Source: a virus. Taken from it: a DNA stretch of 51,087 nucleotides. Where the stretch lies: the IMG/VR virus record IMGVR_UViG_3300030106_004641, positions 1-51,087 of that record; one strand, given 5' to 3'. A program made the translations under genes and the position numbers. The notes beneath the pieces were generated by a model. It was not told the origin of the DNA and ran no database searches. It saw only the letters and a list, made by a program, of their open reading frames with translations. Positions within the stretch are counted from its first letter, which is position 1. Each line of letters starts with the position of its first letter. This document shows positions 7,549-14,816 of the stretch, in pieces.

Positions 7549-9090
7549 ATGATAGTAAAAAATCTGAACTTTGGCGATGAAGCCAGAGACCAGGTATTTA
7601 AAGGTATAGAAAAACTCACAAATGCTGTTAGCTCCACATTAGGAGCTGGCGGTAAATGTGTGATTCTTGAAGATATGCAAGGTAACCCAATAATAACTAA
7701 AGATGGTGTTACAGTTGCTGATTCAATAACCTTATTAAATCCTGTAGAAAATATTGGCGCTAGACTTATAAAAGAAGCAGCGCGTAAAACAGTTAAAGAA
7801 GCTGGTGATGGAACAACTACTGCTACAATACTAGCACACGCTATATTAAAAGAAGCATATGCTAAACTAGATAAAACAAATGCTAGATTAATTAAAGAAG
7901 GTATTTTATCAGCTGTAGACAAAGTAATAGACTATTTAAACAACACATCTGTTCCAGTTGATGAAAAAATAAAAGAAATTGCTACAATTTCAACTAATAA
8001 TGATCCAGAACTAGGAGGTTTAATAGCTGATGCATTTATGGCTGTTGGTAAAACAGGCGTTGTAATAATGGAACCATCATCATTAGGTGAAACTAAAATA
8101 GAAATAGTTGAAGGTGTAGAATATGATAAAGGTTTATTAAATCAAAACTTTATAACAAATAAAGAAAACTCTACGTGTGAATTAGAAAAACCACTAGTAT
8201 TAATAGTTGATTCTAAAATAGATTCAATAAGACAAATACAAGGAGTTTTAGAGCACGTAATAAAAGCTAATAAAGCTTTATTAATAATAGGTCAAGTTGA
8301 AGCGCCTGTTTTATCTGCTCTTGTTATGAATAAAATAAAGGGCAATATAAAAATAAATGTTATTGATCCACCAGCGTTTGGATTAAGACGTAAAGAAATA
8401 TTAGAAGATTTATCTTTACTTACAAGTGCTCAAATAATAAACGAAGATCTTGGAGATGATCTAAATACAATACAAATAGATTACTTGGGTGAATGTTTAA
8501 AAGCTACTACTAGTAATGATCAAACTATAATTCAAGTAAATGAAATAAATAATGAAGTAGAAAATATAATTTCTAATATAAAAGAAAAATTAACTACTAA
8601 ATTAAAACCGCATCAAGTTATAGGCTATGAACAAAGATTAGCTAGATTATCTGCTAAAGTTGCTATAGTTAAAGTTGGTGCTAATTCAGATATTGAATTA
8701 AAAGAAAAACAAGATAGAGTAGAAGATGCTATATGTGCTACTAAAGCCGCTATAAAAGAAGGTATTGTTCCAGGTGGTGGAATTGCATTGTTAAACGCAG
8801 CTACAAGTATTGACGAAGAAAATATTGGCGAAGAGATATTATTAAAATCTATATTATACCCATTTAAAGTAATACTTGAAAACGCTGGCATAATTCCTAA
8901 CGTTCCTGAAAAAGAAGGTTATGGAATAAATGTAGTTACAGGAAATATGGTACACATGATAAGCGAGGGCATAATTGATCCATTATTGGTAACAAAAAGC
9001 GCTTTAACTAATGCGGCTTCTGTAGCAACTACTATATTATCTACTGATTGTGTAATTAATAATATTAGAGTAGATGAAAGCAGTAGGTAG
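7549..9090 (+). CDS. groEL: Phage-encoded GroEL-type (group I) chaperonin
   Basis: The 513-residue product aligns along the full group I chaperonin plan. ATP-site residues are in place and keep E. coli numbering at the start: ITKDGVTVA with D52 and AGDGTTTATIL with D87. The third catalytic aspartate lies in RVEDAICATKAA (D393), followed by EGIVPGGGIALL. The apical domain includes YDKGLLNQNFITN. The C-terminal equatorial segment DPLLVTKSALTNAASVATTIL is typical. It is shorter than the usual 540-550 residues and ends NNIRVDESSR with no GGM tail. It should form folding rings for phage virion proteins together with the GroES-like product of the next gene, which overlaps it by 17 nt. Confidence 0.96.
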   Translation: MIVKNLNFGDEARDQVFKGIEKLTNAVSSTLGAGGKCVILEDMQGNPIITKDGVTVADSITLLNPVENIGARLIKEAARKTVKEAGDGTTTATILAHAILKEAYAKLDKTNARLIKEGILSAVDKVIDYLNNTSVPVDEKIKEIATISTNNDPELGGLIADAFMAVGKTGVVIMEPSSLGETKIEIVEGVEYDKGLLNQNFITNKENSTCELEKPLVLIVDSKIDSIRQIQGVLEHVIKANKALLIIGQVEAPVLSALVMNKIKGNIKINVIDPPAFGLRRKEILEDLSLLTSAQIINEDLGDDLNTIQIDYLGECLKATTSNDQTIIQVNEINNEVENIISNIKEKLTTKLKPHQVIGYEQRLARLSAKVAIVKVGANSDIELKEKQDRVEDAICATKAAIKEGIVPGGGIALLNAATSIDEENIGEEILLKSILYPFKVILENAGIIPNVPEKEGYGINVVTGNMVHMISEGIIDPLLVTKSALTNAASVATTILSTDCVINNIRVDESSR

Positions 9091-9334
9091 AAATTTAATT
9101 ATACAACAAGTAGAAGAAAATATTACAAAATCTAAAGGTGGTTTGTTATTAAGTAAAAATGACAGAAGTGATATTAGATATATTGAAGCAGTTGTTGTTT
9201 CAGTAGGTGAAGAAGTTCTAGGTGTTAAAAAAGACGACAAAATATTTTACGACAGACATGCTGGTCATTTTATTGAATTAAACAATAAAAGCTATCATGT
9301 TATTAAAGACAAAGATGTCGTCGTTGTTTTATGA
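9074..9334 (+). CDS. groES: GroES-like co-chaperonin
   Basis: The 86-residue product has the GroES layout: an N-terminal strand (MKAVGRNLIIQQVEE), a flexible mobile-loop region with KGGLLLS (about 17-32) that would bind the GroEL apical domain, a central barrel strand (EAVVVSVGEEV), a DDKIFYDRHAGHFIEL segment matching the VGD-hhhh-Y-G region, and the C-terminal strand VIKDKDVVVVL. Length is slightly below the bacterial 95-97 residues. The start lies inside the end of groEL, so the two are translationally coupled. The order is groEL-groES, the reverse of the bacterial operon. Sequence identity to bacterial GroES is low, so the assignment rests on pattern and context. Confidence 0.82.
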   Translation: MKAVGRNLIIQQVEENITKSKGGLLLSKNDRSDIRYIEAVVVSVGEEVLGVKKDDKIFYDRHAGHFIELNNKSYHVIKDKDVVVVL

Positions 9335-9771
9335 AAAAGCTAGAGGCGTCAGATATTAAAGATCTGAAATTGCTGCAACATTACCGTATAATACGCAAAT
9401 GGGCTTGTAAAAACAACGGCTTAAACGATGCTGATTTAGAGTTATTAATATATTTAGATTGCATTGATTTATTTAGTAAAAAAGATTTTGAAATGGGTAG
9501 TTATTCTTATAGTTGGGATAATAGACGTTGGAATAAACTTATAAAAAATGATTGGATTGTGGTTTGGAGACATAGAAATAGAACTACACAAAAATATAAT
9601 ATATATAAAATATCATTTAAAGGTAAGCAACTTATAAAAAGAATTTATCGTATAATGCTAGGTGATGAAGACATACCAACTAGTACTAAAAGAAATAAGA
9701 TAATGAAGGGTAAAACTTATATAGATAAAGTATTACAAACTTCAATTAAAAATGTAAATAAAAACAGATGA
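9331..9771 (+). CDS. Winged-helix-like conserved phage protein
   Basis: The 146-residue product starts with ATGA overlapping the groES stop. Residues 10-85 look like a winged helix-turn-helix: helices around LLQHYRIIRKWACK and DADLELLIYLDC, then an aromatic wing region (YSYSWDNRRW) and a beta-pair DWIVVWRHRNRTTQKYNIYK. The C-terminal part is basic (IKRIYRIML, TKRNKIMKG). I infer a small DNA-binding protein that might control late transcription or bind virion DNA. No catalytic residues are seen. Its coupling to the chaperonin pair is notable, but the relation is unclear. Confidence 0.5.
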   Translation: MKKLEASDIKDLKLLQHYRIIRKWACKNNGLNDADLELLIYLDCIDLFSKKDFEMGSYSYSWDNRRWNKLIKNDWIVVWRHRNRTTQKYNIYKISFKGKQLIKRIYRIMLGDEDIPTSTKRNKIMKGKTYIDKVLQTSIKNVNKNR

Positions 9772-10094
9772 AAAAAAGTCCATTAAATTTCGGCGCATTT
9801 CAAATAGCTAGTAGATTATTTGGTAGAGGAGGAGGAAATAGGTCAGGTGGTGGCTTAGATAATAGGGTAAGAAGATTAGAGCGTTTGATGGCTGAAATTA
9901 GAGGAGAAAAAACAGGTAGTGGTACTGATGATAGTATAAAATCTGTACAGGATAATTTAATTAATCCATCATCAGCAGATATGATAGGTAATATACAACC
10001 AATGGGTTATAATGAAACAGGTTTTTCAAACGAAATGGTTAGAAATTCTGAACAAATATTTAACACACCTGAAGAAAGAAATAAAATAATTTAA
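9768..10094 (+). CDS. Small SPL-motif protein with coiled coil
   Basis: The 108-residue product starts MKKSPLNFGAFQIASRLFGR, so an SPL motif sits at the extreme N-terminus, as in several small proteins of this phage. A glycine-rich linker follows (GGGNRSGGG), then a short heptad-like helix LDNRVRRLERLMAEIR (about 30-46) and a polar, probably disordered tail. The start overlaps the previous stop by 4 nt. The N-terminal motif may be a shared targeting signal (inference). It is otherwise unrecognised. Confidence 0.55.
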   Translation: MKKSPLNFGAFQIASRLFGRGGGNRSGGGLDNRVRRLERLMAEIRGEKTGSGTDDSIKSVQDNLINPSSADMIGNIQPMGYNETGFSNEMVRNSEQIFNTPEERNKII

Positions 10095-10104
10095 AACAAT
10101 AATT

Positions 10105-10317
10105 ATGCATAGTAGAAAATACGATCCAGCAATGGAAAAATTAAAACCAGGTACTAAAGTTGGTATAGTAGGTGAATCACATATATGGGATGGGCCATTA
10201 GACCAAGTAGGAAGACCTCATGCTGAAGGTTCAAGTAGAGGACCAAATGGGCTAAGTGTGTTAAAAGCACCTGTTTCTTATAAAGGAATGCCTATTACCG
10301 AGTGTGCTAAAAGATAA
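10105..10317 (+). CDS. Small hypothetical protein
   Basis: The 70-residue product starts MHSRKYDPAMEKLKPGTKVG and contains GESHIWDGPL and GRPHAEGSSRGPNGL. It is basic and glycine/proline-rich, with no membrane segment and no catalytic pattern. It begins 10 nt after the preceding gene in a run of very small late genes, so it is probably an accessory virion or assembly protein. No family is recognised. Confidence 0.45.
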   Translation: MHSRKYDPAMEKLKPGTKVGIVGESHIWDGPLDQVGRPHAEGSSRGPNGLSVLKAPVSYKGMPITECAKR

Positions 10318-10340
10318 TATTAATAAATAAAAATATAAAA

Positions 10341-10934
10341 ATGTCAATATATAATGGAGCAATAAAAGTAAGACCTTGTACGGTAATAAATATTCCTCAA
10401 CCAGGTGTGGTTCAAGAATTAGATTTAGGTCTAACTGGTGTTTATAATAACGCTGGTCCACAACCTATTATAACAAGTCTTCCTCCTGCTACAACACAAT
10501 TATTAATTGAAAACAACGTAGGTGGTGGTGATGTTATATACGCTGCAGACACATCAACTGCAGATGAATATATTTTTCAAATAGAATATATAGACGTAGC
10601 AACAAACACTATAGTTTTATTTGATATATGTAGTCCTCCAGCAGCAATAGCATTAGGAGATTTAGTTGCAGAGGTATATAGAGGAAATTACAACCCCACA
10701 TTAGGAACAGGTGTAGGACCAGCGGGTCCAACTGGAGCAGGTAACAGTGAAGGATATAGTTTATACACTACTGCTGATGGAACAATGACGGTTTTAACAG
10801 TGAATAACGATCTCTTAATTTTACCCATGCCTGCAGAACCTAGTGTTTTAGATTTACAAGTAGTAAAAGTCTTAGAGGTAGTAGGAGCTGGACCCGCAAC
10901 CCCAGACGTTTTTGCTTTTAGAGTACAACAATAA
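10341..10934 (+). CDS. Beta-rich structural protein with short collagen-like segment
   Basis: The 197-residue product starts MSIYNGAIKVRPCTVINIPQ after a TAAATAAAAATATAAAAATG leader. Most of it is beta-rich (for example DEYIFQIEYIDVATNTIVLF). Near residues 121-132 there is a short Gly-X-Y-like stretch GVGPAGPTGAG, as in collagen-like linkers of phage structural proteins. It is probably a small virion protein such as a decoration or fibre-associated protein. The collagen-like segment is too short to form a triple helix on its own. Confidence 0.5.
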   Translation: MSIYNGAIKVRPCTVINIPQPGVVQELDLGLTGVYNNAGPQPIITSLPPATTQLLIENNVGGGDVIYAADTSTADEYIFQIEYIDVATNTIVLFDICSPPAAIALGDLVAEVYRGNYNPTLGTGVGPAGPTGAGNSEGYSLYTTADGTMTVLTVNNDLLILPMPAEPSVLDLQVVKVLEVVGAGPATPDVFAFRVQQ

Positions 10935-10946
10935 AAATTAAAAATT

Positions 10947-11165
10947 ATGGCTTATATACAATATAGTAGTCCTTTTTTACAGGAAAAATTTCCAGAAATA
11001 AAAGAGGAAAATAAAGGAAAATTTACAGCCTGGGTAAAGAAAAATATGCCTGGTAAATCAACGTGTGAAGCGGCTAGCTCAGTAATGGCTAAAAAAGATG
11101 ACTATAGTGAATCTGTAGTTAAAATGGCTAATTATGCTAAAAACTTTGGATGTTCAAAAAAATAG
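10947..11165 (+). CDS. Small basic SPF-motif protein
   Basis: The 72-residue product starts MAYIQYSSPFLQEKFPEIKE, with SSPF at residues 7-10. The rest is lysine-rich and helical (GKFTAWVKKNMPG, SVVKMANYAKNFGCSKK) with two cysteines (residues 40 and 70). It may be a small basic virion or DNA-binding protein. It shares the SPF element with its neighbours but otherwise differs from them. Its function is unknown. Confidence 0.5.
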   Translation: MAYIQYSSPFLQEKFPEIKEENKGKFTAWVKKNMPGKSTCEAASSVMAKKDDYSESVVKMANYAKNFGCSKK

Positions 11166-11168
11166 ATT

Positions 11169-11453
11169 ATGAGTTCACCATTTCAAAAAGCGTTTAGCGC
11201 TAAGTCACCATTAAATGATAAAAATGAATTATCAGCTTATAAAGGAGTAGATGCAGAAGATATTCCTGGGTATGATGATGGAGCTGGAGGTTTTGATGAA
11301 GAAGCTATGGTTTTAGCAAATAGCGCTCCAAATTCACAATATACAGATGAAGAAGCTGAAGCAGCGTTTGATAAAATTAAATATACTACTGACGCTAATA
11401 TTAGAAAAGGAGCTGGTGTAGATTTAGGTATAATTAAAAATAAAAGTAAATAA
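11169..11453 (+). CDS. SPF/SPL-motif small protein A
   Basis: The 94-residue product starts MSSPFQKAFSAKSPLNDKNE. This N-terminus is nearly identical to that of the next gene (MSSPFQKTFSAKSPLKEK), while the bodies differ, so only a signal-like head is conserved. The rest is acidic (AEDIPGYDDGAGGFDEEA) and probably flexible. Its stop overlaps the next start (TAATG). A virion-packaging or protease-recognised leader is one hypothesis; no enzyme motif is visible. Confidence 0.55.
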   Translation: MSSPFQKAFSAKSPLNDKNELSAYKGVDAEDIPGYDDGAGGFDEEAMVLANSAPNSQYTDEEAEAAFDKIKYTTDANIRKGAGVDLGIIKNKSK

Positions 11454-11761
11454 TGAGTTCACCATTCCAAAAAACATTTAGTGCTAAAAGTCCTTTAAAA
11501 GAAAAGACTTTTACTATGAAAGAATTAGATGAAAAAAGCGCAGAAGAAACAGCTAAATCTAAAGCAAATGCTGAAGTTCTTAGTAAGAAAAATATAAACA
11601 AAAGTGGCGGAGATGATGGTCCTTTTGCGGGTTATGATCCTTATGAAGACGCAAGTCATTATGAAGATGATGGTCCTTTTGCAGGTTACGATCCTTATGA
11701 AGATGGTCCACAACCTCCAACATTAAACACGCGTTGCAAATATACAAAAAAGAAAAAATAA
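11453..11761 (+). CDS. SPF/SPL-motif small protein B with duplicated acidic segment
   Basis: The 102-residue product shares its first 15 residues with the preceding protein apart from one substitution. Its second half contains a tandem duplication of DDGPFAGYDPYED (from about residue 54 and again from about 72), encoded by nearly identical DNA at 11612-11649 and 11666-11703. The C-terminus is strongly basic (CKYTKKKK). The paralogous heads and the recent internal duplication suggest fast-evolving accessory virion proteins. The function is unknown. Confidence 0.55.
   Translation: MSSPFQKTFSAKSPLKEKTFTMKELDEKSAEETAKSKANAEVLSKKNINKSGGDDGPFAGYDPYEDASHYEDDGPFAGYDPYEDGPQPPTLNTRCKYTKKKK
11612..11703 (+). 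repeat. 54-nt-period direct repeat inside a small gene
   Basis: Two 38-nt copies (11612-11649 and 11666-11703) encode DDGPFAGYDPYED twice. They differ at only two third-codon positions, which indicates recent in-frame duplication. Confidence 0.75.
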
Positions 11762-11779
11762 CATATAAAAATTAAAATT

Positions 11780-12313
11780 ATGGCAGATTACGATAAAGAC
11801 ATGGCCGAAGAAAGAATTCAAATCAGAGATGACAAAAATAAAATCTTCGAAGATGATAAGAAAAAAAGAGAAGAAGAAGGTTCTACTAATAAAATGCTAG
11901 CCAGCAATTCTCCAGCTAAAAATCAAAATAAAGGGTATGCTGATTCTAGAGAATTAACAGATATGCCACTTACTAAAGATATGACTGGTGGAAGAGGTAT
12001 GTCTTGGATGTCTAAGCATGCTACACAAAGATTTAGCTCGCCTGTAAAGGCCCACTTAAGTGATGCGCAAGAATCAAAATTACCTACAGAACTTCAAGCA
12101 GCAATGCATTACAATAAAGATGAAAAAGATGGATCTATGGCAAAAATGGTTTCACCTTTAAAAGATCAAGGTTACAACGCTAGACTTGATGACGCTTTAG
12201 GTGGAAAGCATGGTCACAAAAGCCAACCCCTTGTTGATCGTAGACATGAATCTGAAGGAATGGAAAGACATTTTGGTCATCACAAGTTTGCTGGTGATAA
12301 AGAGATGAAGTAA
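11780..12313 (+). CDS. Charged protein with three internal SP-type motifs
   Basis: The 177-residue product starts MADYDKDMAEERIQIRDDKN, a highly charged coiled-coil-like segment to about residue 35. It then carries NSPAKNQ (about 44), FSSPVKAHL (about 85-93) and MVSPLKDQG (about 122-130), internal relatives of the SPF/SPL motif at the N-termini of neighbouring proteins. The C-terminus is rich in His, Gly and Lys (HGHKSQ, HFGHHKF). A scaffold-like or cargo role in the virion is possible. No enzyme signature is seen. The next gene starts within its stop (TAATG). Confidence 0.5.
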   Translation: MADYDKDMAEERIQIRDDKNKIFEDDKKKREEEGSTNKMLASNSPAKNQNKGYADSRELTDMPLTKDMTGGRGMSWMSKHATQRFSSPVKAHLSDAQESKLPTELQAAMHYNKDEKDGSMAKMVSPLKDQGYNARLDDALGGKHGHKSQPLVDRRHESEGMERHFGHHKFAGDKEMK

Positions 12314-12678
12314 TGCCTTTTTATTTAAAACCAGGTAAACATAATCAACAAAAACCTAAAAGTATAATAGATCCTAATTATACAGAAGAAAAACCTGATT
12401 TTAGCGCTGATGAAGTTATTGAAGCGCATAATTTTGCTTCTAAAGTTCAATCTAATTCTGGCTTACCAGGAAGTGGATTTGTAGCTAAAAACTTTATAAA
12501 AGAAGGATTAAAAAAATATGTTGGACCTTTAGCTGGAAAAATTTTTGGTCTAGCGGGAATGATGTTAACAAGTGAATCAGCTTATGCTCATCAAAATGGT
12601 CAATGGGTAACTAATCCTGATGGTAGTAAAACTTTTGAAAAAGTAAAATTTTATGAACCACCAGTAGAAAATAAATAA
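12313..12678 (+). CDS. Small hypothetical protein with a hydrophobic segment
   Basis: The 121-residue product starts MPFYLKPGKHNQQKPKSIID. A hydrophobic stretch GPLAGKIFGLAGMMLTS lies near residues 72-88, enough for a single membrane-associated helix, with a basic segment before it. The C-terminus is polar. It sits between small virion-type genes and a metallopeptidase-like gene. It could be a small membrane-active virion protein; I do not recognise a family. Confidence 0.45.
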   Translation: MPFYLKPGKHNQQKPKSIIDPNYTEEKPDFSADEVIEAHNFASKVQSNSGLPGSGFVAKNFIKEGLKKYVGPLAGKIFGLAGMMLTSESAYAHQNGQWVTNPDGSKTFEKVKFYEPPVENK

Positions 12679-12680
12679 TT

Positions 12681-12992
12681 ATGGCTTTTAAATTAGGAAA
12701 ACCACCATATACATATGATCCTACACCAGTGTATCATACTCCAATGGAAGAAGGTACTTTGGGTAAAGCTAATAATAATGGAACTATTATTATTAATAAA
12801 GATTTATGTGCTTCAGAAATACCAGATGTTGTAGATCATGAAAAAGTTCATATAGATCAAATGCGTAGAGGTGATTTAGATTATGATAATGAAAATGTAT
12901 ACTGGAAAGGAAAAACTTACTCTAGAAGTAAAATGCATGAAGGAGACTCTGCATTACCATGGGAGGCTGAAGCATATAAAAAAACAAAATAA
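12681..12992 (+). CDS. Small HExxH metallopeptidase-like protein
   Basis: The 103-residue product has VVDHEKVHIDQM, a zinc-peptidase HExxH motif (H53, E54, H57). The downstream LPWEAEAYK (93-100) supplies glutamates (E95, E97) that could be the third zinc ligand in a gluzincin-like arrangement. The segment between (DYDNENVYWKGKTYSRSKMH) is compact and charged. The protein is much smaller than usual secreted peptidases and has no signal peptide, so it would act in the cytoplasm or in the virion, perhaps in virion-protein maturation. Catalysis is inferred from the motif only. Confidence 0.6.
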   Translation: MAFKLGKPPYTYDPTPVYHTPMEEGTLGKANNNGTIIINKDLCASEIPDVVDHEKVHIDQMRRGDLDYDNENVYWKGKTYSRSKMHEGDSALPWEAEAYKKTK

Positions 12993-13007
12993 ATTAAATT
13001 AAATTAA

Positions 13008-13184
13008 ATGAATAATAAAAGTAATGAATCTAAAGGTTTGGGAGATACAATACATAAATTTACAACTGCTACTGGAATTAAAAAGGTAGTAGATGTAATA
13101 TCTGAAAAAGTAGACAAACCTTGTGGTTGTAATGAAAGAAGAAACGCTTTAAATAAAATGTTTCCTTATGGCAACAAAAAATAA
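13008..13184 (+). CDS. Short conserved-type protein before the holin
   Basis: This 58-residue ORF starts MNNKSNESKGLGDTIHKFTT and includes TGIKKVVDVISEKV (an amphipathic helix), then CGCNERRNALNKMFPYG. It follows a TTAAA tandem-repeat leader like that of groEL and overlaps the holin start by 17 nt, so its translation is probably coupled to lysis-gene expression. The CxC pair next to basic residues could bind a metal or form a disulphide. The function is unknown. Confidence 0.65.
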   Translation: MNNKSNESKGLGDTIHKFTTATGIKKVVDVISEKVDKPCGCNERRNALNKMFPYGNKK

Positions 13185-13638
13185 AAAAAAATTTTCTGAA
13201 ACTAAAGTAGGTGCTTTTTTATCAAAAGCAGCGCCTGGAATTTTAGGCACTGTTGGTGATGTATTACCTGATCAAGGTGTTTTAGGTATGGTTAAAAACT
13301 TAATACATAAAGAACCTGATACAGTATTACCACCAGAAGATAAAGAAAAAGCTATTAAGCTTTTAGAAATGGATATGATAGAAATGCAAGAAGTATCAAA
13401 AAGATGGGACAGTGACATGAAATCAGATTCATGGCTAAGTAAAAACACTCGTCCTATGTCTTTAATATTTCTTACAGTTTCTATGATAATTTTAATAATA
13501 TTAGATAGTTTTCAATGGACCTTCACAGTAGATACTGGCTGGGTAGAATTATTGAAGACTTTATTAGTCACCGTTTATGTAGCGTATTTTGGCTCACGAG
13601 GTGCGGAAAAATTTAAAAGTATAAGTAATAATAAATAA
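13168..13638 (+). CDS. Holin of the GTA_holin_3TM type
   Basis: The 156-residue product has a soluble helical N-terminal half with RWDSDMKSDSWLSKNTRP (79-96), then two clear transmembrane helices: MSLIFLTVSMIILIILD (97-113) and about 126-142 (VELLKTLLVTVYVAYFG), ending in a short basic SRGAEKFKS tail. The W-SDM-SDSWLSK-TRP signature before the first TM helix is typical of the 3TM gene-transfer-agent/phage holin family. It would permeabilise the inner membrane at lysis. It lies far from the M15 peptidase near 49.7 kb, so the lysis genes are not contiguous. Confidence 0.7.
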   Translation: MATKNKKKFSETKVGAFLSKAAPGILGTVGDVLPDQGVLGMVKNLIHKEPDTVLPPEDKEKAIKLLEMDMIEMQEVSKRWDSDMKSDSWLSKNTRPMSLIFLTVSMIILIILDSFQWTFTVDTGWVELLKTLLVTVYVAYFGSRGAEKFKSISNNK

Positions 13639-13661
13639 TAACAACAACAACAACAATAATT

Positions 13662-14795
13662 ATGGCAAGTAGATATTTAAAAATTCCTGTTGTACAAAGA
13701 GTATCAACAACTATAGAAGGAGCACCGGGAGAGGAGCAAGTAGGTTCTTATAGTAAGATTCTGAAAACTTTAAGAATACCTCAAGAGTTTTTAGGAACTT
13801 CAACAGGTTCTTTATATTTTAGTGGTGAATTGTCTTCGAATAATGCACAAGCATTAAAATTAAATGACATAGCTTTAGATGAACAAAAAAAATGGACTGA
13901 TCTTTATTTTGGTATAGCACCTACGTCACAGGACGACACTGGTTTTTGGATGCAAATTCCTTTAAATGTAAGTAAAACATTATGGCAATCAACCACCGTA
14001 TCTCCTGTAGGCGGAGATGATTTTGATAACTATTTAGAATACAATGGATCTTTATGGTTAAGAATTTCTCAAGAAGTAGTGTGGGAAAATGCTGATGCAA
14101 AAGGAGGCGCAACACCTTCTAGAGTTTGGTATACATATCCTTTTTTATCAGATCTTTTTAAAGAAAACAATTCAGCATATGAATTAAGAGTTAATAATTC
14201 TGTAGCATATGTAGGAAATCAAGGATATAATCAAATACAAAAATTTTTACAAGATAAATTACAAAAAGCTTTAGTTTCAAATCCTGGAGCTAAAGAAACT
14301 TTATTAGATTTTGGAAAAACTGAAGAGAATTTAGATGCTGGACAATGGGAGTGTAAAGATGCTGCAACTCTTGTTGCTGAAGGATTAGATCCAAATGATG
14401 TGGTATTAGTAACTCAACAGTATCCAGAAGATGGTCGAGAGTTTATAAATGGTGTATGTAAATTAGTAGTTACATGTGCTGTAATAACTAACAGAGGACA
14501 AGGTGTTGGAAGTGTAGATGCAGTAGATGCTATACAATCCTATCCTACTTTAGCAGAGACATGGGGTTATGGAGACAAATTATATGACGATTCACATAAT
14601 GGAGCACTAGCAAACTCAGTTGATGTTGCAAGTCAAGCAGGTGTAGTTCAAGAAATAAATCTTAATCCAGCGCAATTATTTAGTGATGGAGTAACTACTT
14701 ATCAACAGTTCACTGGAAAAGATGATTTTACAAGTAAAACTATAGATGATAAATGCTGTGAAGGTTTTGCATCAGGACCAATAAAAGGTAAATAA
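13662..14795 (+). CDS. Structural protein, NPG-motif family member 1
   Basis: The 377-residue product starts MASRYLKIPVVQRVSTTIEG after an (AAC)n-rich leader. It is beta-rich and globular, with LQKALVSNPGAKETLLDFG near residues 202-220. The next two proteins have closely matching elements (DYLVANPGAPITDV and RLMTANPGGVKTNVGFG), so the three appear to share a domain. High acidity and lack of enzyme motifs suggest a virion surface protein such as a head decoration or fibre. Family membership is my inference from the shared motif. Confidence 0.55.
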   Translation: MASRYLKIPVVQRVSTTIEGAPGEEQVGSYSKILKTLRIPQEFLGTSTGSLYFSGELSSNNAQALKLNDIALDEQKKWTDLYFGIAPTSQDDTGFWMQIPLNVSKTLWQSTTVSPVGGDDFDNYLEYNGSLWLRISQEVVWENADAKGGATPSRVWYTYPFLSDLFKENNSAYELRVNNSVAYVGNQGYNQIQKFLQDKLQKALVSNPGAKETLLDFGKTEENLDAGQWECKDAATLVAEGLDPNDVVLVTQQYPEDGREFINGVCKLVVTCAVITNRGQGVGSVDAVDAIQSYPTLAETWGYGDKLYDDSHNGALANSVDVASQAGVVQEINLNPAQLFSDGVTTYQQFTGKDDFTSKTIDDKCCEGFASGPIKGK

Positions 14796-14816
14796 ATAAC
14801 ATAATAACATAAAACA

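Noticed and set aside
10724-10736. Collagen-like Gly-X-Y repeat as a fibre domain
   Set aside because: Only about four triplets are present, too short for a collagen-type fibre; kept only as a note on the 197-residue protein.
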